Assembly (NCBI GenBank): GCA_050290865.1
Contig: JBNKIW010000006.1
Coordinates: 1 to 64,000, forward strand
Direction: 5' to 3'
Length of the DNA stretch: 64,000 nucleotides
Source: JARRLC01 sp050290865
GTDB taxonomy: Bacteria > Pseudomonadota > Alphaproteobacteria > Rhizobiales > Rhodomicrobiaceae
Shown here: one piece after another, positions 17,873-26,360 of the stretch
How positions within the stretch are numbered: position 1 is the stretch's first letter
Layout: the number at the start of each line of letters is the position of its first letter
Notes under the pieces: generated by a model
What the model was told of the DNA's origin: nothing
The model's database searches: none
What the model saw: the letters and a program-made list of their open reading frames with translations, nothing else
Made by a program: the position numbers and the translations under genes

Positions 17873-19012
17873 ATGTTCGACTACGAAACTCTGAAGGTCA
17901 TCTGGTGGCTCCTGGTCGGCGTGCTGCTGATCGGCTTTGCCATCATGGACGGGCACGATATGGGCGTGGGCACGCTTCTGCCCTTCGCCGGACGCAACGA
18001 TACCGAGCGCCGCGTCATCATCAACACCGTCGGTCCGCATTGGGACGGAAACCAGGTGTGGTTCATCACCGGGGGCGGTGCCATCTTCGCGGCGTGGCCG
18101 CTGGTCTACGCGACCGCGTTCTCCGGTTTCTACTGGGCCATGCTGGCGGTGCTGTGGGCGTTGTTCTTCCGTCCCGTCGGCTTCGACTACCGGAGCAAGA
18201 TCGCCAGCCCCATATGGCGCAGCACCTGGGACTGGGGGCTGTTCGTGGGTGGCTTCGTGCCTCCGGTGATTTTCGGCGTGGCGTTCGGCAACCTGTTCCA
18301 GGGGGTGCCGTTCCACTTCGACGACAACCTCGTGCCCTACTACACCGGCACGTTCTGGGGCCTGCTCAACCCGTTCGCGCTTCTCTGCGGTATCGTATCG
18401 AGCGCGATGATCACCTTCCATGGTGCCATCTATCTCATGCACCGCACGGAGGGCGGAATCTACGGCCGCGCAAAATTCGCCGCGCTCCTGGCCGGCGCGG
18501 TGATGCTCGTGGGGTTCTCCGCCGCCGGGCTGTGGCTCTGGGCTGACGTTCCCGGTTATGCCATCAGCTCGGCGGTGGATCCGTCCGCCCTGCCGAACCC
18601 GCTCGGCAAGGCCGTGGTGCGCGAGCCGGGCGCGTGGCTGGCGAATTACGGTCTCCATCCGTGGATGATCGCGGCGCCGGTGCTCGCCTATGGCGGTGCG
18701 GCTCTGGCCATGGCGCTGGCGTCGGCCGGGCGGACTTTGGCCGCCTTCACAGCGTCGTCGCTGGCGATCACCGGCGTCATCGGCACGGCGGGCGTATCCC
18801 TGTTCCCGTTCGTGATGCCGTCGTCCACCGACCTGAAGTCGTCGCTGACCGTCTGGGACAGCACGTCGAGCCACCTGACGCTCGGCATCATGTTCTGGGC
18901 GACGATGATCTTTATGCCTTTGATCATCATTTACACGAGCTGGGCCTACAAGGTCATGGCCGGTAAAGTCACGGAGGCATATATCCGCGAAAACAGTCAC
19001 TCCGCTTATTGA
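17873..19012 (+). CDS. cydB: cytochrome bd ubiquinol oxidase subunit II
   Basis: CydB is the second integral membrane subunit of the bd oxidase. The 379-residue product has the typical start MFDYETLKVIWWLLVGVLLIGFAIMDGHDMGVG and HWDGNQVWFITGGGAIFAAWP, with about eight or nine membrane helices and a C-terminal VWDSTSSHLTLGIMFW. It is in one operon with cydA and cydX. Confidence 0.97.
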   Translation: MFDYETLKVIWWLLVGVLLIGFAIMDGHDMGVGTLLPFAGRNDTERRVIINTVGPHWDGNQVWFITGGGAIFAAWPLVYATAFSGFYWAMLAVLWALFFRPVGFDYRSKIASPIWRSTWDWGLFVGGFVPPVIFGVAFGNLFQGVPFHFDDNLVPYYTGTFWGLLNPFALLCGIVSSAMITFHGAIYLMHRTEGGIYGRAKFAALLAGAVMLVGFSAAGLWLWADVPGYAISSAVDPSALPNPLGKAVVREPGAWLANYGLHPWMIAAPVLAYGGAALAMALASAGRTLAAFTASSLAITGVIGTAGVSLFPFVMPSSTDLKSSLTVWDSTSSHLTLGIMFWATMIFMPLIIIYTSWAYKVMAGKVTEAYIRENSHSAY

Positions 19013-19027
19013 TAAGGAGAACACCCG

Positions 19028-19177
19028 ATGTGGTATTTCGCCTGGATTTTGGGCATCGGTTTCGCGGTGCTGCTGTCGGTCCTCAACGCCATGTGGTATG
19101 AGGCGCAGGAGGATCGGGAAACCATCGCCAAAGCCATGAACAGGTCAGACCAGTCCGATGCTAAACAGGCTGCCTGA
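19028..19177 (+). CDS. cydX: cytochrome bd small subunit CydX
   Basis: This 49-residue protein begins MWYFAWILGIGFAVLLSVLN followed by AMWYEAQED, the hallmark single-helix CydX/YbgT sequence. CydX is needed for stability and activity of the CydAB core in E. coli. It sits 15 bp after cydB with an AAGGAGA ribosome site, and its end overlaps the next gene by 20 bp. Confidence 0.93.
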   Translation: MWYFAWILGIGFAVLLSVLNAMWYEAQEDRETIAKAMNRSDQSDAKQAA

Positions 19178-19466
19178 ACCTTCGCCAGAAAATCCCCCGC
19201 CGCACGCCAGCGGCGGGTGGAACATTCCGGCGCTCATCATCGGCATCGTGATCATGCTGGTTCTCAGCTTCTATCCGCGCGCGGTGGCGAGAGCCGATGG
19301 AACGCCGGACATGCTCGCGGCCGCATTTCTGTTCTGGGCGATGAGCGCGGGCTTCGTGCGCGGCCTCGGCTTTGTGCCGCGCCTTCTAATTCCGAGGCTT
19401 CTGCTCTCGCTGAGCGCGAGCCTGATGGCGCTGGCGGTAGCCTTCTGGCGCCTCGCGCCGTTTTAG
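19158..19466 (+). CDS. ybgE: cyd operon membrane protein YbgE-like
   Basis: The 102-residue protein has three predicted membrane helices (IPALIIGIVIMLVLSFYP; MLAAAFLFWAMSAGFVRGLGF; LLLSLSASLMALAVAFW). The FVRGLGFVPR segment resembles the HGVGFRPR signature of the cyd-operon protein YbgE, whose function is unknown. The start at 19158 lies within the end of cydX, consistent with coupled translation. Confidence 0.7.
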   Translation: MLNRLPEPSPENPPPHASGGWNIPALIIGIVIMLVLSFYPRAVARADGTPDMLAAAFLFWAMSAGFVRGLGFVPRLLIPRLLLSLSASLMALAVAFWRLAPF

Positions 19467-19508
19467 TCCCCGCGCCGCGGGGCTGCCGGTCAAACACCCA
19501 TGAATCCA

Positions 19509-19531
19509 GGAGGTTCCCATGCGGAACCTCC
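19509..19531 (+). other. strong hairpin ahead of the NifX-like gene
   Basis: GGAGGTTCC-CATGC-GGAACCTCC is a perfect 9-bp stem with a 5-nt loop, 20 bp before the downstream start. Without a T run it is not a classical terminator; it might shield or expose translation or mark an RNA processing point between ybgE and the next gene. Confidence 0.55.
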
Positions 19532-19550
19532 CTTGAACGAGGATGACAGC

Positions 19551-19940
19551 ATGAAGATTGGCGTCACCAGCCAGAATTTCCGCACCATTACCGGACATGC
19601 GGGCCGGGCGCGGCGTTTCATGATTTTCGAGGTCTCGCCGGATGGACAGATCGCGGAAGCCGGCCGGCACGACTTGCCGAAAGACATGAGCATGCATGAA
19701 TTCCCCCGCAATGCGGCGCATCCCATTGACGGTCTCGATGTGCTGATTACCGGCAGTTGCGGCGACGGCTTCCAAAGGAAACTGAGCGAGCGCGGCATCA
19801 AGGTGATCGTGACCGGCGAAACCGATCCGATGACAGCGATAAAGACGCTGCTGTCGGGCGCCGCGCCCGTGCCACCGGCCGCCGATAACGATGACCACGA
19901 CGAATGCGGCTGCGACTGCGCGAAAAAAGACGGCGAGTAG
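19551..19940 (+). CDS. NifX/NafY-type Fe-Mo cofactor-binding fold protein
   Basis: The 129-residue product matches the dinitrogenase iron-molybdenum cofactor family fold: MKIGVTSQNFRTITGHAGRARRFMIFEV...LPKDMSMHEF...GLDVLITGSCGDGFQRKLSERGIKVIVTGETDP. Members bind metal clusters and are also common outside nitrogen fixation. The C-terminus is acidic and cysteine-rich (DDHDECGCDC). No nif genes are seen here; the gene follows the cyd genes on the same strand, 84 bp after ybgE, so a link to bd oxidase or redox metal handling is possible but inferred. An in-frame ATG at 19500 is the alternative start. Confidence 0.75.
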   Translation: MKIGVTSQNFRTITGHAGRARRFMIFEVSPDGQIAEAGRHDLPKDMSMHEFPRNAAHPIDGLDVLITGSCGDGFQRKLSERGIKVIVTGETDPMTAIKTLLSGAAPVPPAADNDDHDECGCDCAKKDGE

Positions 19941-20071
19941 GCGCTCTCAACCTTCAGGAATTGCGTTGGCTGTTCGGGCGATGGCGTGCGGACCGTCCGG
20001 CGCCGCGCGCCTCATATCGCTGATGCCAGGATCCGACTTCACAACAATTTTCGTCACCAGAAGAGGAACCG

Positions 20072-20476
20072 ATGAAACAAACCATTCTGCAGGAGAAATA
20101 TCCCGTCTTCGTGCTGGAATTGCTGAAAACGGAGACGGATCTGAAATCGGCGGACGAAGTCATCGCCCGTCTCAAGAGCGATATCGACGCTCATAAGATT
20201 GCCCGTTACATCGCCACTTTCGACCATTACACGCATACCAGCGAACTCCCCGACGGCCAGATCGCCCCCACGATCACGGACGCCAGGAACATCGTGTTCT
20301 GCTTCGGCACAGCGTTGCCCAACGCCGAGGTGCTGGCGGTGCGCCCGCGCTCCATCGGCGTGGCGGAATTCATGGACAGGTTCGTGATTTCCTTCCTCGA
20401 AGCCCCGATGCCGCTCGCCAACACTGCGATGGAAGACTGGGTGCGCGCATTGCGGAAGGCACCGAACGGCGCATGA
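20072..20476 (+). CDS. conserved cytosolic protein of unknown function, 134 residues
   Basis: No signal peptide or membrane segment. The protein starts MKQTILQEKYPVFVLELLKTETDLKSADEVIARLKSDIDAHKIARYIATFDHYTHT and contains ARNIVFCFGTALPNAEVLAVRPRSIGVAEF. I do not recognise a named function; histidines 41, 52 and 55 might bind metal or haem, which is speculative. It is the last same-strand gene after the cyd and NifX-like genes (131 bp gap) and has a GAAGAGGAA ribosome site. Confidence 0.65.
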   Translation: MKQTILQEKYPVFVLELLKTETDLKSADEVIARLKSDIDAHKIARYIATFDHYTHTSELPDGQIAPTITDARNIVFCFGTALPNAEVLAVRPRSIGVAEFMDRFVISFLEAPMPLANTAMEDWVRALRKAPNGA

Positions 20477-20539
20477 AGCCGACGCCGCTTTTGAGCCACC
20501 GTCCCTCGCTGCGGGAAATCCCAAAAGTGCCCCCAAGCT

Positions 20540-20701
20540 AGTACACCCGCTAAGAAATCCTGACCCACTTGCTGCACGCTCTCACAGGATTTATTAGCGG
20601 TTAAGCGTACTAGCAACTCATTGATTCTAGTGCAGCTTCTCCGAGGCAAGTTCGCTTGCGCATGTGCGGCGAATGGGGTGCGAACTTGCCTCGGGCTGTA
20701 C
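20540..20701 (+). repeat. dispersed double-hairpin repeat, copy B
   Basis: Hairpin 1 (20540-20611, AGTAC...GTACT, inner arms AAATCCTG/CAGGATTT), the 17-nt spacer AGCAACTCATTGATTCT, then hairpin 2 (20629-20701) with the long inner stem CCGAGGCAAGTTCGC/GCGAACTTGCCTCGG. It occupies most of the gap between two convergent genes. Confidence 0.9.
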
Positions 20702-20733
20702 GAGGGCGGGATTCCCCGCGGGGCGGCTGGAAA

Positions 20734-21036
20734 TCAGCTCTTCCTGCACACGGTTGCGCGGGCGATGCACGTCCAGGAGCCGTTGCCGCCCTTGCATCTG
20801 TAGACCGGGTTGGAAATGAAATCCGTTTGGATCGGCCAGTTCCCCGTAACCTGCTGGATGATCTCGAAGGACTGGTACTGCGCCATTTCCTTGCTCCACC
20901 CCCAGCCCTGCCCGGCCTTTCTCACACAATTGGCCTTGGCGTAGCCCCTGCGGGGGCTCTTGGCATCGGCAGAATTCAACGCAGCAGAAGCACAAACGGC
21001 GGCAAGAAGCACCGCCATCACGTGAGTAGCGCGCAT
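20734..21036 (-). CDS. small secreted cysteine-containing protein
   Basis: The 100-residue product has a signal peptide (MRATHVMAVLLAAVCASAAL, cleavage probably after NSADA) and a mature part with four cysteines, ending VYRCKGGNGSWTCIARATVC. The pattern C...WxCIxxAxVC recurs in the next gene on the same strand, so the two are a small paralogous family. Function unknown; disulphide-stabilised periplasmic or secreted protein is the likely state. Confidence 0.7.
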   Translation of the reverse strand: MRATHVMAVLLAAVCASAALNSADAKSPRRGYAKANCVRKAGQGWGWSKEMAQYQSFEIIQQVTGNWPIQTDFISNPVYRCKGGNGSWTCIARATVCRKS

Positions 21037-21050
21037 GGTGTATCCCCGTT

Positions 21051-21132
21051 AAAGTATTGTTTTAGTACGCACGCCATAAGCAACGGAACATTCTGGCACA
21101 ATACAGTTGTTCGGCTTATCGGACAATACTTT
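21051..21132. other. inverted repeat upstream of the small secreted protein gene
   Basis: AAAGTATTGT (21051-21060) and ACAATACTTT (21123-21132) are perfect inverted copies, and inside them ATAAGC and GCTTAT pair too. The element is AT-rich compared with its surroundings and starts 15 bp upstream of the gene at 21036. It may be a regulatory cruciform or a small degenerate mobile element. Confidence 0.45.
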
Positions 21133-21175
21133 CTTCGGAACGATCACCTGTATCCCGGCCGCCGCGCCGCGCGGT

Positions 21176-21484
21176 TCACTTCACGCTGGTGCAGACCTTG
21201 GCCTCGCCGATACAGCGCCATTCGTCGGCGCCGATGAGATTCCAGAAAGGCTTGCAGGTTACAACGGGTTTGGTGACGCGGGCGACCTTTGCGCCGGTGG
21301 AAACGATGCTGTCCTTCTCCGCGGCAATGGCCTTTCGCAGGCCGCGCTTTGCATAACGATGCGCGGATTTCTGCCCCACGCTGACCACGTCGCTCCTCAA
21401 GGGGCGGCAGTCGGCGGCGGCCGGCGTAGCCAGGAGCGCGGCGATCCCCGCAGCGAAGATGGTATACATGCCAGTACGTGTCAT
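21176..21484 (-). CDS. small secreted cysteine-containing protein, paralogue
   Basis: The 102-residue product has a signal peptide (MTRTGMYTIFAAGIAALLAT, cleavage after PAAA before DCRPL). The mature part ends CKPFWNLIGADEWRCIGEAKVC, matching the C-terminal motif of the neighbouring 20734-21036 protein. Start 21484 has an AGGGA site upstream. Function unknown. The frame continues upstream to 21751 without evidence for translation. Confidence 0.7.
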   Translation of the reverse strand: MTRTGMYTIFAAGIAALLATPAAADCRPLRSDVVSVGQKSAHRYAKRGLRKAIAAEKDSIVSTGAKVARVTKPVVTCKPFWNLIGADEWRCIGEAKVCTSVK

Positions 21485-21633
21485 AAGCGAACTCCCTGAA
21501 TGCCGAGATATTCCCTTAAGCTGGCGGGCGGCGCACGGCAATGAACTTTTAGGCAACTTGCATATTCCGACTACGTGTTGTAGCTGCGTTGCCATGACGA
21601 ATTGCCGCATATGGAGTTGCCGCGGAGCCGCGC

Positions 21634-22740
21634 ATGGCTGAGTCCCTCCTTGAGTTTTACCGTGCGATGGTCCGCGAAAAGGACCTCGTCGCCGACGAGG
21701 CTCAGATTCTTGCCGCCGAGAAACTGCAGATCCTCGCCAACCGCCTGGCACGCTATACGCCGCCCGCGAAAACCGACTTCTTCTCTTTCTTCACGCGGCG
21801 TTTCGGCGAGGTGCCGCGCGGCCTCTACATTTTCGGTCCCGTGGGGCGCGGCAAGACCATGCTGATGGACCTGTTTTTCGAAACCGTCCCCTTCGAGGGG
21901 AAACGCCGCGTGCATTTCCACGAGTTCATGGGCTCCGTGCACGACATGATCGCCGGGGCGCGGAAATCGCTGGAAGGCGACCCCGTCCCGCATGTGGCGG
22001 AAAGGCTCGCGCGCTGGGCGCCGCTGCTGTGCTTCGACGAGTTGCACGTTACCGACATCGCCGACGCCATGATCCTGAGCCGCCTCTTCACCGGCCTGTT
22101 CGACCGCGGCGCCGTGATCGTCGCCACCTCCAACGTGCCGCCGGGCGACCTGTACCGCGATGGCCTCAATCGCGGGATGTTTCTGCCGTTCATCGAACTG
22201 ATCGAGGAAAAGATGGAGGTGCTGCAGCTCGAAGCGGCACGCGATTATCGCCTCGACCGGCTCATGGGGGCGCCGCTCTACTTCTCACCGCTCAACGCCG
22301 AAACCGCGCAGGCAATCCGCGACACATGGCTACGGCTCACGGGGCGCGACCGCGGCACGCCGGAGGTCATCACGGTCAAAGGCCGCGCGCTGGAGGTGCC
22401 CGAGGCCCATATGGGCGTGGCTCGCTTCACGTTCGACGAGTTGTGCGCGAGGCCGCTCGGCCCGGCCGATTACCTGACCATCGCCCGCCATTTCCACACG
22501 CTGATCCTTGAAAACGTCCCCGTGCTGACGCCGGACAAACGCAATGAGGCGCGCCGCTTCAATACGCTGGTCGATGCGCTCTACGATCACCGCACCGGCC
22601 TCGTTATTTCCGCAGCCGCCGAACCCGGCGGGCTGTACCCGCAGGGCGACGGGGCCGAGCTTTTCCTGCGCACCACATCGCGGCTGATGGAGATGCGCTC
22701 CGAAGGGTATCTCGGCGGACGCCACCGCTTCCCGAAATAG
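21634..22740 (+). CDS. zapE: cell division ATPase ZapE (AFG1-like)
   Basis: ZapE is a P-loop ATPase of the AFG1 family, associated with the Z ring in E. coli. The 368-residue product has YIFGPVGRGKTMLMDLFF (Walker A), RVHFHEFM, LLCFDELHVTDIADAMILSRLFTGLF (Walker B), and VATSNVPPGDLYRDGLNR, all typical. The C-terminus FNTLVDALYDHRTGLVISAAAEPGGLY is also conserved. Only a weak ribosome site is seen. It converges with the polyferredoxin-like gene. Confidence 0.9.
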   Translation: MAESLLEFYRAMVREKDLVADEAQILAAEKLQILANRLARYTPPAKTDFFSFFTRRFGEVPRGLYIFGPVGRGKTMLMDLFFETVPFEGKRRVHFHEFMGSVHDMIAGARKSLEGDPVPHVAERLARWAPLLCFDELHVTDIADAMILSRLFTGLFDRGAVIVATSNVPPGDLYRDGLNRGMFLPFIELIEEKMEVLQLEAARDYRLDRLMGAPLYFSPLNAETAQAIRDTWLRLTGRDRGTPEVITVKGRALEVPEAHMGVARFTFDELCARPLGPADYLTIARHFHTLILENVPVLTPDKRNEARRFNTLVDALYDHRTGLVISAAAEPGGLYPQGDGAELFLRTTSRLMEMRSEGYLGGRHRFPK

Positions 22741-22779
22741 CCGCGCGTTTGCGTCCGCCGTGAGCCGTGATGCTCCTTG

Positions 22780-24309
22780 CTACTCCGCCGGTGCGGGCAG
22801 CGCAGCCTGTGGCAGCGGCCGCAGGGGCGGCGCGAATTTCGGCCGGACGAGCCAACTCCTGCCCGCCGTCGGCCGGATCACCAGGAACCAGAAGAAGAAG
22901 GCCGTGGTCAGAAGGGCCGACGCGTAAGGGAACCACAGCGGCAATACACCGGTCAGGTCGATCAGCATGCCGTCACCCGGATAGGGCCCCATGCCAAACA
23001 GCGCGGGCAGGCGATACCAGTAATAGGTGGCCACCGCCCCCGTGGCGAAGACCCGCGTCATGATGCGGCGCGCCTCGGGCGATTCGTCGAACCACAGGTC
23101 ACCCGCCTTGAACAGCGCATACGATCCCACCGCGCAGCCCAAAGGCCAGGCATAGGCCCCGGCAAGTTCCGGCCAGCCCACCGGACCGGGATAGTCCGGC
23201 ACCTGGTACCAGCCGAACACGAAGCCGAAAAAGCTCCCGGCGAGGATGCGGCCGGTCATCGTCTCCAGCCATGTCGGGCCGGTGATGGCCGGGTTCATGC
23301 CGGGCGTGGAGTCCGGGCACGGATTGGTGCATTGCTGGCAGACGCCGCAGCGCGCGTTATTCAGCTGAATCGCGGGCGACGTTCCGTACAGCTTCTCCAC
23401 CGGATGGATCGGGCAGAGCGAGGTGCACCAGCCGCTGCGCCATTCGAACACCAGGCCCATCATAAAGGCGATCAGCGCCGCCGAGGTAAGCATGACGGCC
23501 GTCGCCGGGCCGTTGGTGTTCAGGAGCACATGCCGCAGCGGCACGATCAGGTAGAGCCCGATCATGGATATGACGCCGAGCACCGCGGTGCATCGCCGGG
23601 GCATGATCACCTGGAGCGAGAAACCGAGCCGCCGCGGCAGCAGGCCGACCGTCGCCATCGGACAGATATTGCGCCACAGCCCCGGCGCCACCGTCACGAG
23701 GAAGGGCGCGGCGGGGATGAGCACGTTCCAGAACAGACCGATCCCCACCTCGGGCAGGAAGACGAGCAGGCCGATGAGCGTCACTCCGGCGACGAAGAGA
23801 GCAGCCTGCGCGATATTCCAGAAAACACGCTCCAGAGGCGACGGCGAACACTTGTCCAACCCGGGTTTCGCCACCGTCAGCGCCCTGCTCCCACTGGCCG
23901 GGCCAGGGCTCGGCCGGGCGGCCGGCTTCGGTGGCGCGGGCATCTGCCCCCGCGGCATCTGCGGCATATGCGGTGGCCGTTCTTGGACCGGAGGCGGCGG
24001 CATACGATCCCGCCTTCCGTCAGGCGGTGGCGGCGGCGGCATACGATCCCGCCTTCCCTCGGGCGGAGGAGGAGGCGGTGACATACGATCCCGCCTTCCG
24101 TCAGGCGGCGGCGGTGGCATACGATCCCGCCTTCCGTCAGGCGGAGGCGGAGGTGGCTGCATACGATCCCACCTTCCCTCGGGCGGAGATGGTGGTGGAA
24201 CGGCCCGGCTCGGCCTCATACGCTGCTGGTCGCTGAACGGTGCGTCGTCCCCTGGCCCAAAACGGCCAAGCGCGCCGCCTTGCGGCGGTTTCCTGACATA
24301 AAAAGTCAT
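22780..24309 (-). CDS. polyferredoxin-like (NapH/NosR-type) membrane protein with proline-rich N-terminus
   Basis: The 509-residue product has a disordered N-terminus of about 150 residues with a tandem repeat of PPPPPPDGRRDRM type (about 38-108). It is followed by roughly eight membrane helices and cysteine motifs: NICPMATVG, GWCTSLCPIHPVEKLYG and CGVCQQCTNPCPD, the last being a 4Fe-4S ferredoxin pattern. This architecture resembles electron-transfer membrane proteins of the NapH/NosR/CcoG group, but no enzyme partner is adjacent, so the acceptor is unknown. Start 24309 (MTFYVRKPPQGG) follows GAGGC. The proline/RDRM repeat is unusual. Confidence 0.7.
   Translation of the reverse strand: MTFYVRKPPQGGALGRFGPGDDAPFSDQQRMRPSRAVPPPSPPEGRWDRMQPPPPPPDGRRDRMPPPPPDGRRDRMSPPPPPPEGRRDRMPPPPPPDGRRDRMPPPPVQERPPHMPQMPRGQMPAPPKPAARPSPGPASGSRALTVAKPGLDKCSPSPLERVFWNIAQAALFVAGVTLIGLLVFLPEVGIGLFWNVLIPAAPFLVTVAPGLWRNICPMATVGLLPRRLGFSLQVIMPRRCTAVLGVISMIGLYLIVPLRHVLLNTNGPATAVMLTSAALIAFMMGLVFEWRSGWCTSLCPIHPVEKLYGTSPAIQLNNARCGVCQQCTNPCPDSTPGMNPAITGPTWLETMTGRILAGSFFGFVFGWYQVPDYPGPVGWPELAGAYAWPLGCAVGSYALFKAGDLWFDESPEARRIMTRVFATGAVATYYWYRLPALFGMGPYPGDGMLIDLTGVLPLWFPYASALLTTAFFFWFLVIRPTAGRSWLVRPKFAPPLRPLPQAALPAPAE
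23995..24200 (-). repeat. coding minisatellite for the PPPPP-DGRRDRM repeats
   Basis: About five units of 39-42 bp, each containing CATACGATCCCGCCTTCC on the plus strand, encode the proline-rich repeat of the surrounding gene. Units differ by one proline codon, the kind of length change expected from slippage. Confidence 0.85.
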
Positions 24310-24921
24310 ATTTGCCTCTGTATTCTGCCCCGGGACTGCCCAGACACAGCTCACCCTTCGGCGCAGCCGTCGCCCGGCTGGGCCATACCCACCATTGCAA
24401 TACGAGACTTCTGGAACCCGCGCCGCCCCTGGCGCGGCCTGGATGAAAAAAGACAGATCTGTGTCCTATTCCCCGGACGTACACGTAACAAATATTTGTG
24501 GCAAAAATGTTGAACCGAAACGGAACAATTTGTCAGGCGAAGTTGTGTCGCCGATGGGGATACGTCCTGATTTTCGTCGAATTCCTGCCGCAATCCTACG
24601 GATTGGAGCCGATAGTGGCGGGAATACCTGCAAATTGAGGAGGACGGCTCCCAGCGACACCGGGGAACCGCAATGTCTTCTGCAAAACCCTCGGGACAGG
24701 ACAGTGGCTCCGAAGTGAACGGGCGCCATGAACCGGCCTGCTTCCAGCGGCGAGTCGCGAAACGGTGATGCTGGCCGCAGCGCAACTTTTCGGCACATAT
24801 CCGGCATAAAACAACCCACGGGTTACTCCATTTCAATATCTGGTGGTCCAGACTGACCGCCCACGTCCCCCCCCAGGATCACCCAGGCGGCGAGACGGCA
24901 TTTCAGGTCAGGGAGGCAAAC
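24310..24921. other. 612-bp divergent intergenic region
   Basis: No coding frame with supporting start, family match or codon pattern is seen. An AT-richer core at 24430-24530 contains the palindrome ACAAATATTTGT (24488-24499), probably in the promoter zone of the polyferredoxin-like gene or of fumC. Several short open frames here look accidental. Confidence 0.5.
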
Positions 24922-26307
24922 ATGCGCCGCGAAACGGATAGCATGGGCGAGATCGAGGTCCCCGCGGATCGCTATTGGGGCGCACAGACCCAGCGATCGC
25001 TGGAACATTTCTCGATCGGAACCGACCTCATCCCCATCGAACTGATCCACGCTTACGGGATTTTGAAGAAATCGGCGGCGCTGGCGAATTGCGAACTGGG
25101 CCTCCTGCCCGCGAACCTGAAGGATCTCATCGTCGCTGCGGCCGAGGAAGTCGCCAGCGGCAAGCTGGACGGCCATTTCCCCCTGCATGTGTGGATGACC
25201 GGCAGCGGCACGCAGTCGAACATGAACGTCAACGAGGTGATCTCCAACCGGGCGATCGAAATGGCCGGGGGCGTTCTCGGCTCGAAGACGCCCGTTCACC
25301 CGAACGATCACGTGAACATGTCGCAATCGTCGAACGATTCGTTCCCCACGGCGATGAACATGGCGGCGGCAATCGAGACGACGTCGAAGCTCATCCCCGC
25401 CGTTCACGACCTGCGCGGCAGCCTTCATGACAAGGCGCAAGCGTGGTCCGGCATCATCAAGATCGGCCGCACGCACATGCAGGACGCGACGCCGCTCACG
25501 CTGGGCCAGGAGTTCTCCGGCTATGTCGAGATGCTCGATGAGGGCCTGGGACGCCTGGGCTTCGCGCTCGTGGATGTCTACAAGCTGGCGCTCGGCGGCA
25601 CGGCGGTCGGCACGGGCATCAACGCCCATCCGGAGTTTGCCGGAGCAGCCGCCGGGCATATCGCGGAAATCACGAGGCTGCCTTTCACGAGCGCGCCGAA
25701 CAAGTTCGCCGTGCAGGGCGCCCACGACGCCCTCGTCATGCTGTCGGGCACGCTCAGGACGCTGGCGGTCTCGCTCTACAAGATCGCCAACGACATCCGG
25801 CTTCTGTCCTGCGGACCGCGCTGCGGCTTTTACGAACTCAAAATCCCGGCCAACGAGCCGGGTTCCTCCATCATGCCCGGCAAGGTCAATCCGACCCAGT
25901 GCGAGGCGCTGGCGATGGTCGCCGTCCAGGTGATGGCCAACGACGTCGCCGTGGGGATGGGCGGCAGCGGCGGTTATCTGGAGATGAACGTCTACAAGCC
26001 GCTGATGATCCACGCGATCCTGCAATCGGTACGGATCATGTCGGACGGCTGCGTGAACTTCGCGCGCTTCCTCGTCGACGGCATGGAGGCGAACGAGAAG
26101 CAGATCGCGCAGTATGTCGAACGCTCGCTGATGCTGGTCACGGCGCTCAGCCCGGTCATCGGCTACGACAAGGCGAGCCACGCCGCGCATCACGCTTTCG
26201 AACAGGACATGACGCTGAGACAGGCCTGCCTGGACCTCGGCTACGTCAGCGAAGCCGATTTCGACAAGATCGTAGACCCGTCAAAGATGATCCACCCCTC
26301 ACTCTGA
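24922..26307 (+). CDS. fumC: fumarate hydratase, class II
   Basis: FumC interconverts fumarate and malate in the TCA cycle without an iron-sulphur cluster. The 461-residue product has DSMGEIEVPADRYWGAQTQRS, TGSGTQSNMNVNEVISNRA, the HPNDHVNMSQSSNDSFPTAMN motif, GRTHMQDATPLTLGQEFSGY and the lyase signature GSSIMPGKVNPTQCEAL. The start is supported by AGGGAGG six bases upstream. A malic enzyme gene follows after 53 bp, so fumarate could be taken to malate and on to pyruvate by one transcript. Confidence 0.95.
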   Translation: MRRETDSMGEIEVPADRYWGAQTQRSLEHFSIGTDLIPIELIHAYGILKKSAALANCELGLLPANLKDLIVAAAEEVASGKLDGHFPLHVWMTGSGTQSNMNVNEVISNRAIEMAGGVLGSKTPVHPNDHVNMSQSSNDSFPTAMNMAAAIETTSKLIPAVHDLRGSLHDKAQAWSGIIKIGRTHMQDATPLTLGQEFSGYVEMLDEGLGRLGFALVDVYKLALGGTAVGTGINAHPEFAGAAAGHIAEITRLPFTSAPNKFAVQGAHDALVMLSGTLRTLAVSLYKIANDIRLLSCGPRCGFYELKIPANEPGSSIMPGKVNPTQCEALAMVAVQVMANDVAVGMGGSGGYLEMNVYKPLMIHAILQSVRIMSDGCVNFARFLVDGMEANEKQIAQYVERSLMLVTALSPVIGYDKASHAAHHAFEQDMTLRQACLDLGYVSEADFDKIVDPSKMIHPSL

Positions 26308-26360
26308 CTTCGCACGGCAGGCCGCCCGGCCCGCCGTCCCTTGCCTTTCGGAGAACCGCC

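Noticed and set aside
16160..19024. 954-codon open frame on the minus strand across cydA-cydB
   Set aside because: It is a GC-driven shadow of cydA and cydB; the plus-strand proteins have full family motifs while this one is low-complexity Arg/His/Glu-rich with no recognisable domain.
23995..24200. possible CRISPR-like array
   Set aside because: Units are contiguous with no unique spacers and encode a proline-rich protein repeat in frame.
24395..24836. short open frames in the fumC upstream region
   Set aside because: Several overlap on both strands with no start signals and low-complexity products; none stands out as a gene.
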